Shown in pieces: positions 5,680 to 6,506 of a stretch of DNA of 6,506 nucleotides. The notes under the pieces are model-generated. The model saw nothing but the letters and a program-made list of their open reading frames with translations. It searched no databases and was not told the DNA's origin. Origin of the DNA: an uncultured Actinomycetes bacterium (GTDB lineage: Bacteria > Actinomycetota > Actinomycetes > Mycobacteriales > Nakamurellaceae); assembly GCA_937926105.1 (NCBI GenBank), contig CALANS010000213.1, forward strand, positions 1 to 6,506, given 5' to 3'. Each line of letters begins with the position of its first letter. Position 1 is the stretch's first letter. Position numbers and translations under genes: made by a program.

Positions 5680-5950
5680 GCCGCCGAGGAAGGTGCGGGC
5701 GTGTTTGTCGTAGCGGGTCGCTATGCCGCGTCACTGTTTGATCCGTACGTAACTGCGCTCGACGACGCTGCCCTTCTTGAAGGTTTCGGGATCGAACTAC
5801 GGTGGTCGCCAGCCCCGTCTGCTCTTGGCCTTGCGGCGCGCGATCTGGTCGGAGCGCTCCGGAATTGTGTGCCAGGCCCTGCGGCGCCGCCACGCGTCTA
5901 GCGTCGACGGGTGGGTGTAGCCCTTGTCGGCCAACAGTCGGAAGGCGCCG
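5676..5950 (-). pseudogene. IS5-family transposase, C-terminal domain (5' truncated, two stops)
   Basis: One minus-strand frame reads RLLADKGYTHPSTLDAWRRR, then HTIPERSDQIARRKAKSRRG WRPP, a stop (TAG, 5797-5799), FDPETFKKGSVVERSYVRIKQ broken before its last residue by no gap, a second stop (TGA, 5731-5733), and RGIATRYDKHARTFLGG. This is the C-terminal part of an IS5-family DDE transposase: the family has LADKGY, ERSDQ, VVER and KQWRGIATRYDK. The second stop sits where Trp (TGG) is usual, so a single G-to-A change explains it. The N-terminal half is missing beyond about 5950. The last 13 codons lie at 4039-4080 beyond the IS3 insertion. It cannot make a working enzyme. Confidence 0.8.
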
Positions 5951-5992
5951 CCGTGCCCGACACTATTGAAGTCTCGGATTCTTGGGCACGGC
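5950..5992. repeat. Inverted repeat at the junction between the IS5 remnant and the integrase
   Basis: GCCGTGCCC (5950-5958) and GGGCACGGC (5984-5992) are exact 9-bp reverse complements around a 25-base spacer. They lie where IS5-like sequence stops and about 65 bp past the integrase stop codon. It could be an integrase transcription terminator with a long loop, the end of another element, or a recombination site. Nothing else is seen between 5993 and 6056. Confidence 0.4.
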
Positions 5993-6056
5993 CCCATCCT
6001 TTCGGATAAGACCTTCCTCCACCCGGGGGGATTCAGACCTGGTGGCACGGCGTTCG

Positions 6057-6506
6057 TCAGCCGGCGCCCTCGGCGAGCTTCGAGAGGCGCTCCGCGATCA
6101 GGGCATCGCGGCCCTGCGCCGTGTGCTGATACCGAAGCGCCGCGGCGGCAGTCGAATGTCCCAGCCGCGCCTGCAGGTCGGCCATGGTGGCTCCCGCCTG
6201 CGCCGCCATCACGGCGCCTGTATGACGAAGATCGTGCCAGCGCAGGTCTGGCCGGCCTGCGGCCTCCCGGGCCCGCACATAGTGCTTACGCAGCGTCGAG
6301 GAATGCATCGCCGAGTGCCCGTCATCACCCGGAAATAGCAGACCGTCAGGGCCATGCACGTACCGGCGGAGATGGTCCTTCACGGCGCCGATGACATGCG
6401 GCGGGATGTGCACGTCGCGAACCCCGGCCGCCGATTTCGGAGCACCGATGATGATCTTGCCGCCGACGCGCACCATGGCCCGGCGGATCTTCAGGACTCC
6501 GGCCTT
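6057..6506 (-). CDS. Tyrosine-recombinase integrase (partial, N-terminus off right edge)
   Basis: The last 149 residues of a phage- or island-type site-specific integrase. Counting from the window edge: the beta-hairpin lysine in GAPKSAAGVRDVHIPPH (Lys24); HDLRHTGAV with His91 and Arg94; LGHST with His117; and the nucleophile Tyr126 in AAALRYQHTAQGRDALI. Only the first catalytic Arg would lie outside the window. The family cuts and rejoins attP and attB through a covalent 3'-phosphotyrosine. The frame stays open through the right edge; the ATG at 6476 is internal, since family-like sequence (KIRRAMVRVGGK) precedes it. The intact C-terminus makes a working enzyme possible. The neighbouring IS remnants suggest the flank of an integrated element. 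Confidence 0.9.
   Translation of the reverse strand, partial: KAGVLKIRRAMVRVGGKIIIGAPKSAAGVRDVHIPPHVIGAVKDHLRRYVHGPDGLLFPGDDGHSAMHSSTLRKHYVRAREAAGRPDLRWHDLRHTGAVMAAQAGATMADLQARLGHSTAAAALRYQHTAQGRDALIAERLSKLAEGAG

Larger units (their letters stand above)
4028..5950 (-). mobile_element. IS5-family element remnant, split by an IS3 insertion and truncated at its far end
   Basis: The outer parts (4028-4080 and 5676 to about 5950) are two halves of one IS5-family transposase gene, and everything between them is a later IS3-family insertion. Only the C-terminal roughly 110 residues of the transposase can be recognised. Two in-frame stops and a missing 5' half show it was already inactive or has decayed since. 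The right boundary is approximate: family-like sequence fades at about 5945-5955, where an inverted repeat begins. Confidence 0.75.

Noticed and set aside
5797..6048. An 83-codon minus-strand frame as an independent small gene
   Set aside because: Its C-terminal two thirds is IS5 transposase sequence ending at a nonsense codon, and its start lies in unassigned junction DNA. It is better described as part of the pseudogene.
1..6506. CRISPR arrays, tRNA or rRNA genes
   Set aside because: No regularly spaced direct repeats and no tRNA- or rRNA-like segments were seen on either strand by eye.

Overview
The window is high-GC DNA of actinobacterial character, most likely Mycobacteriales (Mycobacterium, Gordonia or Rhodococcus type). 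This rests on base composition, protein style, GTG and ATG starts, and a probable leaderless promoter. No marker gene fixes the genus. The left two thirds is a small metabolic locus and the right third is mobile DNA.

Metabolic locus (1-3985). On the minus strand, a dihydrodipicolinate synthase/N-acetylneuraminate lyase superfamily gene (458-1480) overlaps by 4 bp a downstream ornithine cyclodeaminase/mu-crystallin family gene that runs off the left edge (1-461). A 314-bp gap separates this pair from a divergent plus-strand amidohydrolase (1795-3135) resembling 8-oxoguanine deaminase and AtzB-type enzymes. An IclR-family regulator follows (3209-3985). A perfect 11-bp inverted repeat with a 4-bp spacer lies 12 bp before the amidohydrolase start. 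A second near-palindrome covers the probable -10 box of the IclR gene. The simplest reading is an IclR-controlled catabolic island acting on a nitrogen-containing, possibly heterocyclic, compound. The amidohydrolase would deaminate the ring, and the lyase and the NAD(P)-linked imine enzyme would process the products. The substrate cannot be read from the sequence.

Mobile region (4028-6506). A complete IS3-family element (4081-5675, two transposase genes on the minus strand) sits inside an older, decayed IS5-family transposase gene. The two flanking pieces of the IS5 gene rejoin in frame once the IS3 element and one copy of a 4-bp target duplication (GGAC) are removed. The IS5 remnant carries two in-frame stops and has lost its 5' part near position 5950. 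Beyond an inverted repeat at 5950-5992 lies the C-terminal part of a tyrosine-recombinase integrase (6057-6506), which continues past the right edge. This region is therefore probably the edge of an integrated element or an insertion hot spot next to the metabolic locus.
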